Position numbers and translations under genes: made by a program. This document shows, piece after piece, positions 12,284-21,748 of a stretch of DNA of 64,000 nucleotides. Source of the stretch: Oceanospirillaceae bacterium (GTDB taxonomy: Bacteria; Pseudomonadota; Gammaproteobacteria; Pseudomonadales; Balneatricaceae); assembly GCA_013215505.1 (NCBI GenBank), contig JABSQZ010000008.1:141038-205037 (forward strand). Direction: 5' to 3'. How positions within the stretch are numbered: the stretch's first letter is position 1; the number at the start of each line of letters is the position of its first letter. The notes under the pieces were generated by a model that ran no database searches, was not told the origin of the DNA, and saw only the letters and a list, made by a program, of their open reading frames with translations.

Positions 12284-13963
12284 ATGGATTTCCAGCGAAT
12301 AATTTTAGGCTCCACTCTAGCAGTCATTACCTATATGTTGGTATTGCAGTGGGGAAAAGACTACGGCACTCAACCGGTGACTGTAGAACAGACACAAACT
12401 GTATCCGCCTACGGCAGTACCTCATCTGCAAGCGATGCACCGAGTATTGCTGTTAGCAGCAGCTCTGCAGATACCGATCAGCCTCTCACCGATGTACCGG
12501 ATACCTCGAGCACAGTAAATACAGAAACTGCAGGACAACTTATCAGCGTAAAAACTGATGTCTTGAATGTACTGATTGATACTAAAGGCGGAGACATCAT
12601 TGAGGTATCACTACCTGAGCACAAAGCGATACTGGGCAGTGATTCTCCTTTCGTATTACTGGAACAAAACGACGAGCGCACTTATATAGCGCAAAGCGGA
12701 TTATTTAATAAAGACGGTCCTGATTTTTCTGCGGAAATAGGTCGACCTGTTTACACCTCTGAGAGTACCAGTTACACGCTTGATGGAGATACGCTTCAGG
12801 TAAACTTAGTCTTTGTCCACAACGGCGTCACTATCACCAAACGTTTTAGTTTCACTAAAGGTAAATACTCAGTAGTCCTTGATTATATCATCGACAATAA
12901 AACCTCTAAGAATTGGCAAGCGCAACTGTTCGGTCAAATTAAGCGCAATGATTTCTCAGATCCGACCAGTCAAACAGAAATGGGGATGCAATCCTATTTG
13001 GGCCCGGTCTTTTCTACAGAGACTGACAGCTACAATAAGTTTGATTTCTCTGATATTGATGATGGCAAACAGTTCAAAGAAAACTCCCTGGACGGCTGGG
13101 TTGCTTTATCACAGCACTATTTCATCAGTGCATGGATTCCGGCTCCAGGTAGCGAATACTTGTACAAAACCGAAAGAAGAAAAATTGGCAGCCCATATTA
13201 TAGGATAGGCTTTGTCTCTCCTTTAATAGACGTGGCTCCCGGTACTACCAGCACAGTATCCGCCACTTTCTACGCCGGTCCTAAAGACCAGGCGCAAATG
13301 GAAGAAGTGGCTCCCGCTCTTAACTTAACTGTCGATTACGGTTGGTTATGGTGGGTTGCATCGCCTCTTTACTGGTTGCTTACGACTATCCACGGTTTCC
13401 TCGGTAACTGGGGTCTGGCCATCATCGGTATTACTATTACGGTAAAAGCAGCGCTGTTCCAGTTAAATGCTAAAGCTTTCCGCTCTATGGCTAAAATGCG
13501 TAAATTTGGTCCGGTGATCGCCAGTCTTAAAGAGAAGCATGGTGACGACAAGCAGAGAATGTCCAAAGAGATGATGGAACTCTACAAAAAAGAGAAAATC
13601 AATCCTCTCGGTGGCTGCCTGCCAATCGTCGCGCAGATGCCGATCTTCATTGCCTTGTACTGGGTACTGATGGAATCTGTTGAGTTGCGCCATGCCAGTT
13701 TCTTATATTTGACTGACTTGTCGGTACTAGATCCCTACTACATATTGCCTATCCTGATGGGTGCCAGTATGTTTATCCAGCAGTCGCTTAACCCTGCTCC
13801 ACCGGATCCAATGCAGGCGAAGATCATGAAAATGCTACCGATTATTTTCACTTTCTTCTTCTTGTGGTTCCCTGCTGGCCTGACTTTGTACTGGGTAGTC
13901 AACAACATCTTGTCAATCGCACAGCAATATGTGATTAACAAGAAGATCGAAAAAGAAAGTTAA
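12284..13963 (+). CDS. yidC: Membrane protein insertase YidC
   Basis: 559 residues from ATG 12284 (MDFQRIILGSTLAVITYMLVLQW), the family's usual start; an upstream in-frame ATG at 12215 would add an atypical 23 residues. N-terminal signal anchor, then a serine/threonine-rich linker and the large periplasmic beta-sandwich domain P1 (about 60-340). The C-terminal core has five hydrophobic helices with KRF-type FGPVIASLKEKHGDD, INPLGGCLPIVAQMPIF and the terminal helices. Inserts and folds inner-membrane proteins alone or with SecYEG. TAAGGG upstream (12267-12272) is a somewhat distant ribosome-binding site. Confidence 0.97.
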   Translation: MDFQRIILGSTLAVITYMLVLQWGKDYGTQPVTVEQTQTVSAYGSTSSASDAPSIAVSSSSADTDQPLTDVPDTSSTVNTETAGQLISVKTDVLNVLIDTKGGDIIEVSLPEHKAILGSDSPFVLLEQNDERTYIAQSGLFNKDGPDFSAEIGRPVYTSESTSYTLDGDTLQVNLVFVHNGVTITKRFSFTKGKYSVVLDYIIDNKTSKNWQAQLFGQIKRNDFSDPTSQTEMGMQSYLGPVFSTETDSYNKFDFSDIDDGKQFKENSLDGWVALSQHYFISAWIPAPGSEYLYKTERRKIGSPYYRIGFVSPLIDVAPGTTSTVSATFYAGPKDQAQMEEVAPALNLTVDYGWLWWVASPLYWLLTTIHGFLGNWGLAIIGITITVKAALFQLNAKAFRSMAKMRKFGPVIASLKEKHGDDKQRMSKEMMELYKKEKINPLGGCLPIVAQMPIFIALYWVLMESVELRHASFLYLTDLSVLDPYYILPILMGASMFIQQSLNPAPPDPMQAKIMKMLPIIFTFFFLWFPAGLTLYWVVNNILSIAQQYVINKKIEKES

Positions 13964-14010
13964 CGGCAAGCCGTTAATATGAAAAGGCTCCCTAGGGAGC
14001 CTTTTTGTTT
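13960..14010 (+). terminator. Tandem hairpins / terminator after yidC
   Basis: The first stem TTAACGGC-AA-GCCGTTAA (13960-13977) overlaps the yidC stop codon. The second, AAAAGGCTCCC-TA-GGGAGCCTTTT (13982-14005), continues into TTGTTTT and is a strong Rho-independent terminator. Confidence 0.9.
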
Positions 14011-14117
14011 TATCACTCTTGAATAACTAGCCGTAGGAGAGGCTGCTGTAACCGCCCGTCGGCGCAGCCACTTAAATGCGCGCAAGTGCCTATATTGGTT
14101 AGTAGACAGTGGGGGTT

Positions 14118-14888
14118 TTACATATCTTCATACTTGTCGATAATGGTCTGATACAAACCTGTGCCTTTAATCAACCTCAAACCGTCATTAAAATCATCCC
14201 TTGTTTGGCTATCCACAAATTTAACGTTTCGCGCTGAGGGTGCAAAAATATTGTGGAACTGCAGCTCCCTGTTTAGATTTCTACGGTACAACTCCCCTCG
14301 AGACTGCGCCTGTTGCTTCCAGTAGTTAAATATTCTCTTTTCCGAGATGATGACATCAACTCTGTCCGCATACAGCTGTTTTACCTGCAGAGATTGTTTT
14401 GCATGCTCCCGGTAGTCAGCATTGTTTTTTGCCATGGTGGCATAGACAGAGCCCAAGTACTTAGTGGCATTTTGGAACGCCAGTACCCTCTTGTTAAGCA
14501 GGTCCTTGATAGCGTAAATCTGAAGGTTTTTATCGCGAAAAGCGATCGCATAGTTATGGTAGGTAATTGTAGTCGCTGAATCGTAGACCTTAATATTGAC
14601 TGCTTTGCCTATATCAAAAATAGAATTTTGTACGGTGCCATCTACCTCCCGGTTTTTCAGCCTGCGCAGCAGCCGCAGGTTTGGCACAAAGTGAAAGCTG
14701 ACAGTATAGCCTTTTACTTTGAGTGCCTCGGTGATGATATCGACTTCAATACCGGCATTATTGTGATCTAAGACGTAGGGTGGTAGCGCCGCTCCTATGG
14801 CGATCCGCAGTTCTTTAGCCAGAGTTACACTGGAGAAACACAAACTCACTGCAAGCAGTGCATAGATTAGCAATGGCATCAGCTTCAT
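14118..14888 (-). CDS. Periplasmic solute-binding protein, family 3
   Basis: 256 residues with a clear Sec signal peptide (about 1-24, cleavage after TLAKE-type region) and a bilobed SBP_bac_3 fold: start of lobe KELRIAIGAALPPYVL, DHNNAGIEVDIITEAL and NREVDGTVQN. The family binds amino acids or other small polar ligands in the periplasm. No permease or ATPase genes are adjacent, so it is an orphan that may serve a remote transporter or a sensor. It sits on the minus strand between yidC and mnmE, interrupting the usual yidC-mnmE adjacency. Confidence 0.8.
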   Translation of the reverse strand: MKLMPLLIYALLAVSLCFSSVTLAKELRIAIGAALPPYVLDHNNAGIEVDIITEALKVKGYTVSFHFVPNLRLLRRLKNREVDGTVQNSIFDIGKAVNIKVYDSATTITYHNYAIAFRDKNLQIYAIKDLLNKRVLAFQNATKYLGSVYATMAKNNADYREHAKQSLQVKQLYADRVDVIISEKRIFNYWKQQAQSRGELYRRNLNRELQFHNIFAPSARNVKFVDSQTRDDFNDGLRLIKGTGLYQTIIDKYEDM

Positions 14889-15334
14889 CGTCCAGAACGG
14901 ATATTATTTAAATCTCTGCTGCTCAACTGAACCCTTATCTGCAAAAGAAAAACGCCTGTTAATTCGATAAATATCCAGCTCCCTGCAACTAGAATGTAGA
15001 TCTATACAAGTAACTATAACCACTCTAGTCGATGAATTCCAGCGCCGCTAACTGAACCACTCTCAGTGCAATAATCAGATCAAAGAATCAAACTAGATAC
15101 AGGTGAACCCTGTTCTATTCGGCCGGTATTTATTGCTACATAACGGCTACTTTGATGATAAACTAGCGGGAAAAATTAGCGCTGATACTTTCAAGCTCGC
15201 AGCATTGTACTAGCTGCCCATCAGCACTGAATCAGAGCAGCGAAATACAACAACAAGGTTCCCTCGGGTGCCTTGTTTGCGTTTAGCTGTAACAATTTTA
15301 AACAGAACATTAGCAAAACTATGGAGCAGATCCT
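14889..15334. other. Intergenic region upstream of mnmE
   Basis: 446 bp without a convincing gene. A possible mnmE promoter is TTGCTA (15133-15138), 18-bp spacer, GATAAA (15157-15162). An imperfect hairpin AACAAGG...CCTTGTT with inner CCC/GGG (15252-15277) sits between this and the mnmE start; it lacks a good T-run. GGAG lies 8 nt before the mnmE ATG. Confidence 0.4.
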
Positions 15335-16702
15335 ATGACCCTCACCTCCCAAGATACTATTGCCGCGCAGGCGACAGCGCCCGGTCGTGGTGGTGTGGGC
15401 ATTATTCGAGTTTCAGGCCCCAAGGCCGCGAAAATTGCAGCGGCGGTCATAGGCTCGGTGCCCAAACCTCGCTATGCGCAGTACGGCCCTTTTCTGGATG
15501 AAAATGGCCAGGAACTCGACCAGGGCATCGCCTTGTACTTCCCAGGTCCCAACTCTTTTACCGGCGAAGATGTACTGGAGTTGCAGGGCCACGGCGGTCC
15601 TATAGTGATGGACTTTTTACTGCAACGAGTACAATCCCTGGGTTGTAGACTGGCCAATCCTGGGGAATTTTCCGAGCGCGCCTTTTTAAATGACAAATTG
15701 GATTTAGCCCAGGCTGAGGCGATTGCCGACTTGATCGACAGCTCCTCGCAACAGGCAGCCAAGTGTGCCTTGCGTTCACTGCAGGGAGAGTTCTCAAAAC
15801 GTATTTACCAGTTGGTCGAAAGCCTGACTAATCTGCGTATTTATGTCGAGGCGGCGATTGATTTCCCCGAGGAGGAAATTGACTTTTTGGCCGACGGTAT
15901 CGTCCAGGGCAGGCTCGAGCAAATCATCGAAAATCTAGATTGCGTAAAACGCGAGGCCAAACAGGGCAGTATCATTCGCGAGGGCATGAATGTCGTTATC
16001 GCCGGTCGCCCCAACGCCGGAAAATCCAGCTTGTTAAATGCCCTGGCCGGCAAGGATGCCGCTATTGTCACCGACATTGCAGGCACCACCCGCGATGTCT
16101 TGCGCGAGCATATCCACATTGATGGCATGCCACTGCACATCATCGATACCGCGGGCTTAAGAGATGCTCCAGATGAAGTAGAGCGCATCGGTATATCCAG
16201 AGCCTGGCAGGAAATTAAGAGCGCCGACCGTATTTTACTGATGGTTGACAGCACCCAGACCGCCGCAGATGATCCACATCAGATCTGGCCAGAATTCGTC
16301 GATAAATTGGACGATGACAGCAAGATCACCATTATTCGAAATAAGGCCGATCTGAGTGATGAAAAAATAGGTTTACACCACGGCCATGGCGCCCCCTGCA
16401 TCAACCTGTCGGCCAAAGCCGATTTAGGCATCGATGTACTCAGAGAGCACTTAAAGACCTGCATGGGCTACCAGGCGACCGCTGAGGGCGGATTTTTAGC
16501 CAGACGCAGGCATCTGGATGCAATAGACAGAGCGGATGAGTTACTGAGCACCGGTCATGCACAGTTGATCTACAACAATGCCGGTGAACTATTGGCCGAA
16601 GACTTACGCCAGGCGCAACAGGCACTGGGGGAGATCACCGGACAAGTGAGCAGTGATGATCTGCTGGGCAAGATTTTCTCCAGCTTCTGTATTGGCAAGT
16701 AA
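15335..16702 (+). CDS. mnmE: tRNA modification GTPase MnmE
   Basis: 455 residues. With MnmG it builds the 5-carboxymethylaminomethyl group on wobble uridine U34 of certain tRNAs. N-terminal tetrahydrofolate-binding domain starts [21 protein letters not shown]; the G domain within the helical domain has G1 [12 protein letters not shown] (about 223), G2 DIAGTTRD, G3 DTAGL and G4 NKAD; the C-terminus is the invariant CIGK. ATG 15335 is preceded by GGAG. Normally directly followed by mnmG; here about 27 kb separates the two partners. Confidence 0.98.
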   Translation: MTLTSQDTIAAQATAPGRGGVGIIRVSGPKAAKIAAAVIGSVPKPRYAQYGPFLDENGQELDQGIALYFPGPNSFTGEDVLELQGHGGPIVMDFLLQRVQSLGCRLANPGEFSERAFLNDKLDLAQAEAIADLIDSSSQQAAKCALRSLQGEFSKRIYQLVESLTNLRIYVEAAIDFPEEEIDFLADGIVQGRLEQIIENLDCVKREAKQGSIIREGMNVVIAGRPNAGKSSLLNALAGKDAAIVTDIAGTTRDVLREHIHIDGMPLHIIDTAGLRDAPDEVERIGISRAWQEIKSADRILLMVDSTQTAADDPHQIWPEFVDKLDDDSKITIIRNKADLSDEKIGLHHGHGAPCINLSAKADLGIDVLREHLKTCMGYQATAEGGFLARRRHLDAIDRADELLSTGHAQLIYNNAGELLAEDLRQAQQALGEITGQVSSDDLLGKIFSSFCIGK

Positions 16703-16818
16703 AAGATTTACCACAGGACGCATGGCCCTGAGGACTTGTGCCGTTTCCATCGGGTCGCAGCTTTGAGAAAGTGCCACCAAGTAGTTAAGCGCCAACCTAA
16801 TCAGTCCACGGCTTGCCC

Positions 16819-16843
16819 AGTGCCGGTCGATTTAGTCGGCACT
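16819..16843 (+). terminator. Possible terminator hairpin after mnmE
   Basis: Stem AGTGCCG (16819-16825) and CGGCACT (16837-16843) with an 11-nt loop, 117 bp after mnmE. It has no T-run, so it may be only an RNA hairpin. Confidence 0.3.
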
Positions 16844-16910
16844 AAGCTAACTTCTCATTGTCAGATTGAGACTAGCGCTGTTAACAGGCGACTAACTTAA
16901 GGTTATTACT

Positions 16911-17723
16911 ATGTTATTTGCAGTCATCAGCAACCATGAAGCCAGCATCCGATTGTCTGTATTTGCCGGGCTTTTCATGCTGTTTCTAAGCTGGGAATGG
17001 CTGCGCCCCAACCGCTCACCTAGCGCTGGTAATATGCACAGAAGGCTCACCAATGTCGCCATGATGCTGATCAATACCGCGATCATGCGACTGCTGTTTC
17101 CAGCCGTCACTGTCGGTAGCGCCGCCTGGGCCTCAGGGCAAAATATCGGCCTGTTTAATACTCTTAGTCCCTCTTTGCTGCTGACCGTTTTTGGCAGTTT
17201 TATCGCCCTGGATTTAATTATTTACCTGCAACATTTAGCCCTGCACAAAATACCTTTGCTGTGGCGTTTTCACCGCATCCACCACCTGGATATGGACCTG
17301 GATTTAACCACTGGGGTGCGCTTTCATCCGGTTGAGGCAATCTTTTCCCTGTTGCTAAAAGTAATAGCTATCGTGCTGTTGGGGGCACCGGTAGTCACTG
17401 TGATACTCTTTGAAGTCACTCTCAATGCGCTGTCGTTGTTCAATCACGCCAACATTAAAATTAACAAAAAGCTCGAGCCGCTACTGCGCTTATTGGTTGT
17501 TACCCCGCCCATGCATAGAGTCCACCACAGTGTTGAACCCGGGGAGTATTCACATAATTTTGGCTTCAATTTGTCCCTCTGGGATCGGCTCTTTAACACT
17601 TACCTGGCGGCGGCAAAAAACGGCGAGCAACAAATCCGCTACGGACAGAGGCAACTACGATTTGCCAGAGTGACAGCTTCATTTTGGCAAATGCTCAAAT
17701 TACCTTTCACCCCTGTAAAGTGA
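16911..17723 (+). CDS. Sterol desaturase / fatty acid hydroxylase family protein
   Basis: 270-residue integral membrane protein with the di-iron histidine motifs of the fatty-acid-hydroxylase superfamily: HLALH (about residue 107), HRIHH (about 120), NHANIK and HRVHH (about 200). These enzymes use O2 and a di-iron centre to hydroxylate or desaturate lipids in the membrane; the substrate cannot be read from sequence. Several hydrophobic segments precede the first motif. TAAGG (about 16898) is the ribosome-binding site. It stands alone between mnmE and the two-component genes. Confidence 0.85.
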   Translation: MLFAVISNHEASIRLSVFAGLFMLFLSWEWLRPNRSPSAGNMHRRLTNVAMMLINTAIMRLLFPAVTVGSAAWASGQNIGLFNTLSPSLLLTVFGSFIALDLIIYLQHLALHKIPLLWRFHRIHHLDMDLDLTTGVRFHPVEAIFSLLLKVIAIVLLGAPVVTVILFEVTLNALSLFNHANIKINKKLEPLLRLLVVTPPMHRVHHSVEPGEYSHNFGFNLSLWDRLFNTYLAAAKNGEQQIRYGQRQLRFARVTASFWQMLKLPFTPVK

Positions 17724-17959
17724 GCAATACTACACTTTGTTACAATTAAGCCCGAGGCAAATACTTACTTTCAGAGTGCTTCTAGGTAGTATGTAGTTAT
17801 AGCCTGTGCGCTGCAGAACTTTGCAGTAAATACAGAAAAAATGCGCCATAATAACGATAAAACCCGCGTTTTCAGAGACTTTAACCCGCAAATAGCTGTC
17901 GTCACAGTAGGTCGCTTTTGTCTCTGAGGTTTAAAATCACCCCGCTAAGTTGTGTCTAT

Positions 17960-18691
17960 ATGATTGAAAATAAAAAAATATACGTTGTAGATGACGATCC
18001 AGAAATCTGTGCTCTGTTACAAACATACCTGAGTAAAAATGGCTTTTTAGTAGACAGTGCTCTGGATGGTCTGAGCTTTCTTGACGGTATCACCCGGGAC
18101 GCAAATTATGACCTGGTAGTATTAGATATAATGCTTCCCGACATAGATGGCTTTGAAGTCTGTAGACGCCTGCGCACTTTTAGCCAGATTCCAGTGATCA
18201 TGTTAACCGCCAACTCCGATGAGACCGACCGTATTATCGGTTTGGAACTGGGCGCCGATGATTACCTGGCCAAACCTTTCAATCCGCGTGAGTTGCTGGC
18301 CCGCATCAAGGCAATTCTGCGACGCTCAGCGGCCAGTGACGTTGTCATTACAGCGCAGCGCTATTTCCATTTTGCCGGTTTTCAACTAGATATTACCTGC
18401 AGAGAATTACGCGATAACAATGCCAAAAAAATTGTTATCAACGGATCAGACTTTGAATTGCTGGCACTGTTTTTACAGAGCCCCGGTGAAACCTTATCCA
18501 GAGAAACTATTGCCGACAGCACCAGAGGGCGGGAGACAACCCCACTGGATAGGTTTGTCGATATGCATGTCAGCCGCCTGCGTCAGGTTCTCAACGAAGA
18601 TGCCAAGGACCCAAAAATAATCAAAACAGTGCGTGGCAAAGGCTACATATTGACCGTACCGGTAGAACAGTCCAATGTTGCAGTTTATTAA
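17960..18691 (+). CDS. OmpR-family response regulator (GltR-like)
   Basis: 243 residues from ATG 17960 (MIENKKIYVVDDDPEI); a TTG 42 bp upstream would add an atypical leader. Receiver domain with acidic pocket DDD near residue 9, phospho-acceptor Asp in VVLDIMLPDIDG, Thr in MLTAN and Lys in YLAKPF. The winged-helix C-terminus (DMHVSRLRQVLNED, KTVRGKGYIL) binds DNA. Overlaps the kinase gene by 17 bp, indicating translational coupling. Its position directly before a glucose-type ABC transporter matches the GltR/GltS arrangement of pseudomonads, so control of sugar uptake is the likely role (inference from context). Confidence 0.88.
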   Translation: MIENKKIYVVDDDPEICALLQTYLSKNGFLVDSALDGLSFLDGITRDANYDLVVLDIMLPDIDGFEVCRRLRTFSQIPVIMLTANSDETDRIIGLELGADDYLAKPFNPRELLARIKAILRRSAASDVVITAQRYFHFAGFQLDITCRELRDNNAKKIVINGSDFELLALFLQSPGETLSRETIADSTRGRETTPLDRFVDMHVSRLRQVLNEDAKDPKIIKTVRGKGYILTVPVEQSNVAVY

Positions 18692-20135
18692 GCGCTTGAA
18701 AAGTCCACGCTCGCTCAATCAGCGGATTATTTTTATGATGGCGGTCGGAGTAGTGTTAGCCCAGCTGATCAGCAATACCATCTGGACTGCCCAGTGGCGC
18801 TCAGACTACGAGACCCGGGTAGCCGATATGTCGTTCGCTATGGCCAACCGGGTTACTTCGACAGTGCGCTTTTTTGTCTCACTGCCCAATGCCTACCGGC
18901 ACTTAGTATTAGACCAACTACGAGACATGGGGGGCACACGTTTTTTTGTCACCCTCAATAAAGAGAAAATACAACTCGCCGACGTGGTCGACTCTCCGGC
19001 AAAAACAATTGTCATAGATGCCTTCAACAAAGCGCTGCGCCAAGAACTGGGTGAGGATACTCCGATCAGTACCGTGTTTTCGCTGCCCAGTGATTTAAGA
19101 GTAATCAACAACCACACTATGCTCTCAGATCTACCTGAGCGCTGGGGTCATCAAACCTTAATGCTGGCCCCGTACAACGCACCGATTCTGGTGGTGCAAT
19201 TTCCCATCAATAAAAGCGAGTGGCTGTATGTGGCTACCATAATCCCCAGCTTGCTACTGGAAGATAGCATCTCTCCTCTGTCTAAAGAGCGGGTAATATC
19301 GCTGCTTGTATCTCTGTTGACAGTGCTGCTTATTGGTATCACGGGCGTCAGGTATATCACTCGCCCTATCCGTCGTTTAGGCCAGGCTGCTGAACGCGTC
19401 GGCAGAGGTGAATCTGTCATAGTACCCGTACGTGGCAGCAGCGAAGAACAGCTAACTGCTCAGGCCTTCAATGATATGCAGCAGCGGATCCAGAGGTACT
19501 TAGATGACAGAGAGCGCTTATTTGCCTCTATCTCTCACGATTTAAAAACCCCCATTACCCGCTTGCGACTGCGCACTGAATTATTGGAAGACGACAGCAG
19601 CAGAGAGGCCTTTAGCCGCGATCTGGAAGATCTCGATCTTATGGTTAAAGGGGCACTGCAAAGTGTCAGCGATACAGATATTCACGAGAATCAAACTGCC
19701 GTTGATATTTCAAGACTACTGCAACACTTTGCCGAAGACGCCAAAATAGCCGGACAGTCACTGCAGCTACTGGGCGATAATGTCTCAAGTTTCAGCGGCA
19801 AACCACTGGCACTAAAACGTTGCATCGGCAATCTATTGGACAATGCACTGCACTACGGCAGTACCGTGACAGTCAAGCTCACCTTGGGCGAGCAACATTT
19901 GAGCATAGAGATCTGCGATGATGGGCCGGGTATCCCCGAGCAGCAAATAAGCCAGGTTTTTCAGCCCTACATCAGGGTCGCACCTAGTTTGGGACACATC
20001 GGCGGCATGGGTCTGGGTCTGTCGATTGCCAGAAATATTGCCAGGGCCCACGGCGGAGACATTGAACTGTGCAATTTGCAGCCAAAGGGCTTAAAAGTGA
20101 GTTTAGTACTGCCAGTGCAGGGATCAGATTGGTAG
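18675..20135 (+). CDS. Sensor histidine kinase (GltS/EnvZ-like)
   Basis: 486 residues. TM1 at about 18-38, a periplasmic sensor of about 170 residues, TM2 at about 205-225 (VISLLVSLLTVLLIGITGV), a HAMP domain (TRPIRRLGQAAERVGRGE), HisKA with phospho-His in ASISHDLKTPITRLRLR, and a HATPase with N box NLLDNALHYG, G1 DDGPGIP and G2 GGMGLGLSIARNIA. EnvZ-type architecture. Overlaps the upstream response regulator and precedes the sugar transporter genes by 262 bp. Confidence 0.92.
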   Translation: MLQFIKRLKSPRSLNQRIIFMMAVGVVLAQLISNTIWTAQWRSDYETRVADMSFAMANRVTSTVRFFVSLPNAYRHLVLDQLRDMGGTRFFVTLNKEKIQLADVVDSPAKTIVIDAFNKALRQELGEDTPISTVFSLPSDLRVINNHTMLSDLPERWGHQTLMLAPYNAPILVVQFPINKSEWLYVATIIPSLLLEDSISPLSKERVISLLVSLLTVLLIGITGVRYITRPIRRLGQAAERVGRGESVIVPVRGSSEEQLTAQAFNDMQQRIQRYLDDRERLFASISHDLKTPITRLRLRTELLEDDSSREAFSRDLEDLDLMVKGALQSVSDTDIHENQTAVDISRLLQHFAEDAKIAGQSLQLLGDNVSSFSGKPLALKRCIGNLLDNALHYGSTVTVKLTLGEQHLSIEICDDGPGIPEQQISQVFQPYIRVAPSLGHIGGMGLGLSIARNIARAHGGDIELCNLQPKGLKVSLVLPVQGSDW

Positions 20136-20142
20136 TAAGCAC

Positions 20143-20174
20143 TTACAATAGTATTGTAATTGACCGGCTATAAT
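20143..20174 (+). promoter_or_regulatory. Palindromic operator and -10 box upstream of gtsA
   Basis: TTACAATA-G-TATTGTAA (20143-20159) is a perfect 17-bp palindrome. A consensus TATAAT follows at 20169-20174, so the palindrome covers the -35 region. Good candidate binding site for the transporter's regulator. Confidence 0.55.
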
Positions 20175-20264
20175 GGACTAAAACAGATTGAGTGACACTA
20201 TGTGACAAAGTATTTCAGGTTGTGACCCCCATTTAATCAATGGTTTGTTAGTTTAATAGGCAGG

Positions 20265-20314
20265 CCTCAGATAACAGATTCAGCGACCCAGTCACTGTAA
20301 TAAAGTATCTGAGG
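20265..20314 (+). other. Long inverted repeat in gtsA leader
   Basis: CCTCAGATA (20265-20273) pairs with TATCTGAGG (20306-20314), with an inner ACAG/CTGT pair. It would form a large stem-loop in the gtsA 5' leader, about 83 bp before the start codon. Confidence 0.45.
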
Positions 20315-20397
20315 TATATCTGGTGCTCTAACACAGGTTTAACCCACCGGGCGCAACTTAGGTCAGACACTGCTAATAAATATAATAAGGTATTGAG

Positions 20398-21645
20398 ATG
20401 AATAAAACTAAAGCTGCCATTGCTGGCTTAGCTCTCGCTGTTTCCGCTGTTGTTGCCAACGCTGGTGAAGTAGAAGTCTTACACTACTGGACCTCTGGTG
20501 GTGAAGCTAAATCTGTAGCGGTATTAAAAGATTTATTAACCCAGGAAGGCCATAGCTGGAAAGATTTCGCTGTCGCTGGCGGTGCCGGTGAAGCGGCGAT
20601 GACAGTCCTGAAATCCCGTGCAGTTTCTGGCAACCCACCCGCGGCAGCCCAAATGAAAGGCCTGGATATTCAAGAGTGGGCTGACTTAGGATTTCTAGCG
20701 GACCTGGATGGCGTTGCCAACAAAGCCGGCTGGGATGAACTGTTACCTAAAGTTGTCAGTGACATCATGAAGTTCGAAGGCAAATACGTAGCAGTACCGG
20801 TCAACGTACATCGCGTCAATTGGCTATGGGCTAACCCAGCGGCTTTCGCCAAAGCCGGTGCAGAAATTCCAACCACATGGGATGAGATGATCGCTGTTGG
20901 CCCCAAGCTGAAAGCTGCGGGTATTATCCCTCTGGCACACGGCGGACAGGCTTGGCAGGATGCGACTTTATTCGAAGCTATCGCACTGGGGATGGGTGGA
21001 TCTGAGTTTTATAACAAAGCTTTTGTCACTCACGACGATGCAACCTTACGCAGCGCCAAGATGGTTGAGATCTTCAAGACCTTTAAAGCTACCCGTGACT
21101 TAATTGATGCCGACAGCCCGGGCCGCGATTGGAACATTGCCACTTCAATGGTAATCAATGGTACAGCAGCGATGCAGATCATGGGTGACTGGGCCAAAGG
21201 TGAATTTACCGCTGCAGGAAAAGTACCAGGCACTGATTTCATCTGTGCACCAGCACCACAAACTGAGCACCAGTACACTTTCAACATCGACAGTTTCGCT
21301 ATGTTCGGTCTGGACTCCGATGACTCTAAAGTTGCGCAGGAAACTCTGGCACGTCTGATCATGGAACCTAAATTCCAAGAGGCTTTCAACTTAAACAAAG
21401 GTTCTATCCCGGTTCGTCAAGGTATGAACGAGACGCCATTCGACAGCTGTGCTAAAGCTTCTATGGCAAGCTTCTCATCAACGGCTAAAACCGGTGATCT
21501 GGTACCAAGTTTCGCCCATGGTATGGCCACTACATCCAGCGCCCTAGGCGCTATCTCCGATGTTATCACTAACTTCTACAACAGCGATCAAAGTGCTGAT
21601 GAAGTAGTAGTGAAACTGGCTAACGCAGTAAAAGCTAGCATGTAA
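20398..21645 (+). CDS. gtsA: Glucose-type ABC transporter substrate-binding protein (GtsA-like)
   Basis: 415 residues with a signal peptide ending AVVANAGEVEVLHYW (cleavage near ANA, about residue 22) and a family-1 sugar-binding fold: LHYWTSGGEAKSV, PTTWDEM and the IMGDWAKGEF region. Closely resembles the glucose/mannose-binding GtsA type of pseudomonads. Delivers sugar in the periplasm to the GtsBC permease. ATG at 20398 with AAGG about 9 nt upstream. First gene of a four-gene operon; a strong hairpin after it probably keeps its transcript more abundant than the permease part. Confidence 0.85.
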   Translation: MNKTKAAIAGLALAVSAVVANAGEVEVLHYWTSGGEAKSVAVLKDLLTQEGHSWKDFAVAGGAGEAAMTVLKSRAVSGNPPAAAQMKGLDIQEWADLGFLADLDGVANKAGWDELLPKVVSDIMKFEGKYVAVPVNVHRVNWLWANPAAFAKAGAEIPTTWDEMIAVGPKLKAAGIIPLAHGGQAWQDATLFEAIALGMGGSEFYNKAFVTHDDATLRSAKMVEIFKTFKATRDLIDADSPGRDWNIATSMVINGTAAMQIMGDWAKGEFTAAGKVPGTDFICAPAPQTEHQYTFNIDSFAMFGLDSDDSKVAQETLARLIMEPKFQEAFNLNKGSIPVRQGMNETPFDSCAKASMASFSSTAKTGDLVPSFAHGMATTSSALGAISDVITNFYNSDQSADEVVVKLANAVKASM

Positions 21646-21653
21646 ATGCTAAT

Positions 21654-21687
21654 GGATTGTCAGGGCTGCATGCAGCTCTGACGATCC
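21654..21687 (+). other. Intercistronic hairpin gtsA-gtsB
   Basis: A 34-nt near-perfect palindrome centred on GCTGCATGCAGC, with only G-U wobble interruptions, lies 8 bp after the gtsA stop. There is no T-run. Likely an mRNA-stabilising or partial termination element that raises binding-protein output over permease output. Confidence 0.7.
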
Positions 21688-21748
21688 TTCTAGTGCCCTC
21701 GAAAGATATACCCTCAAGCTACAACTTATAAAAACATAGGTGATACCT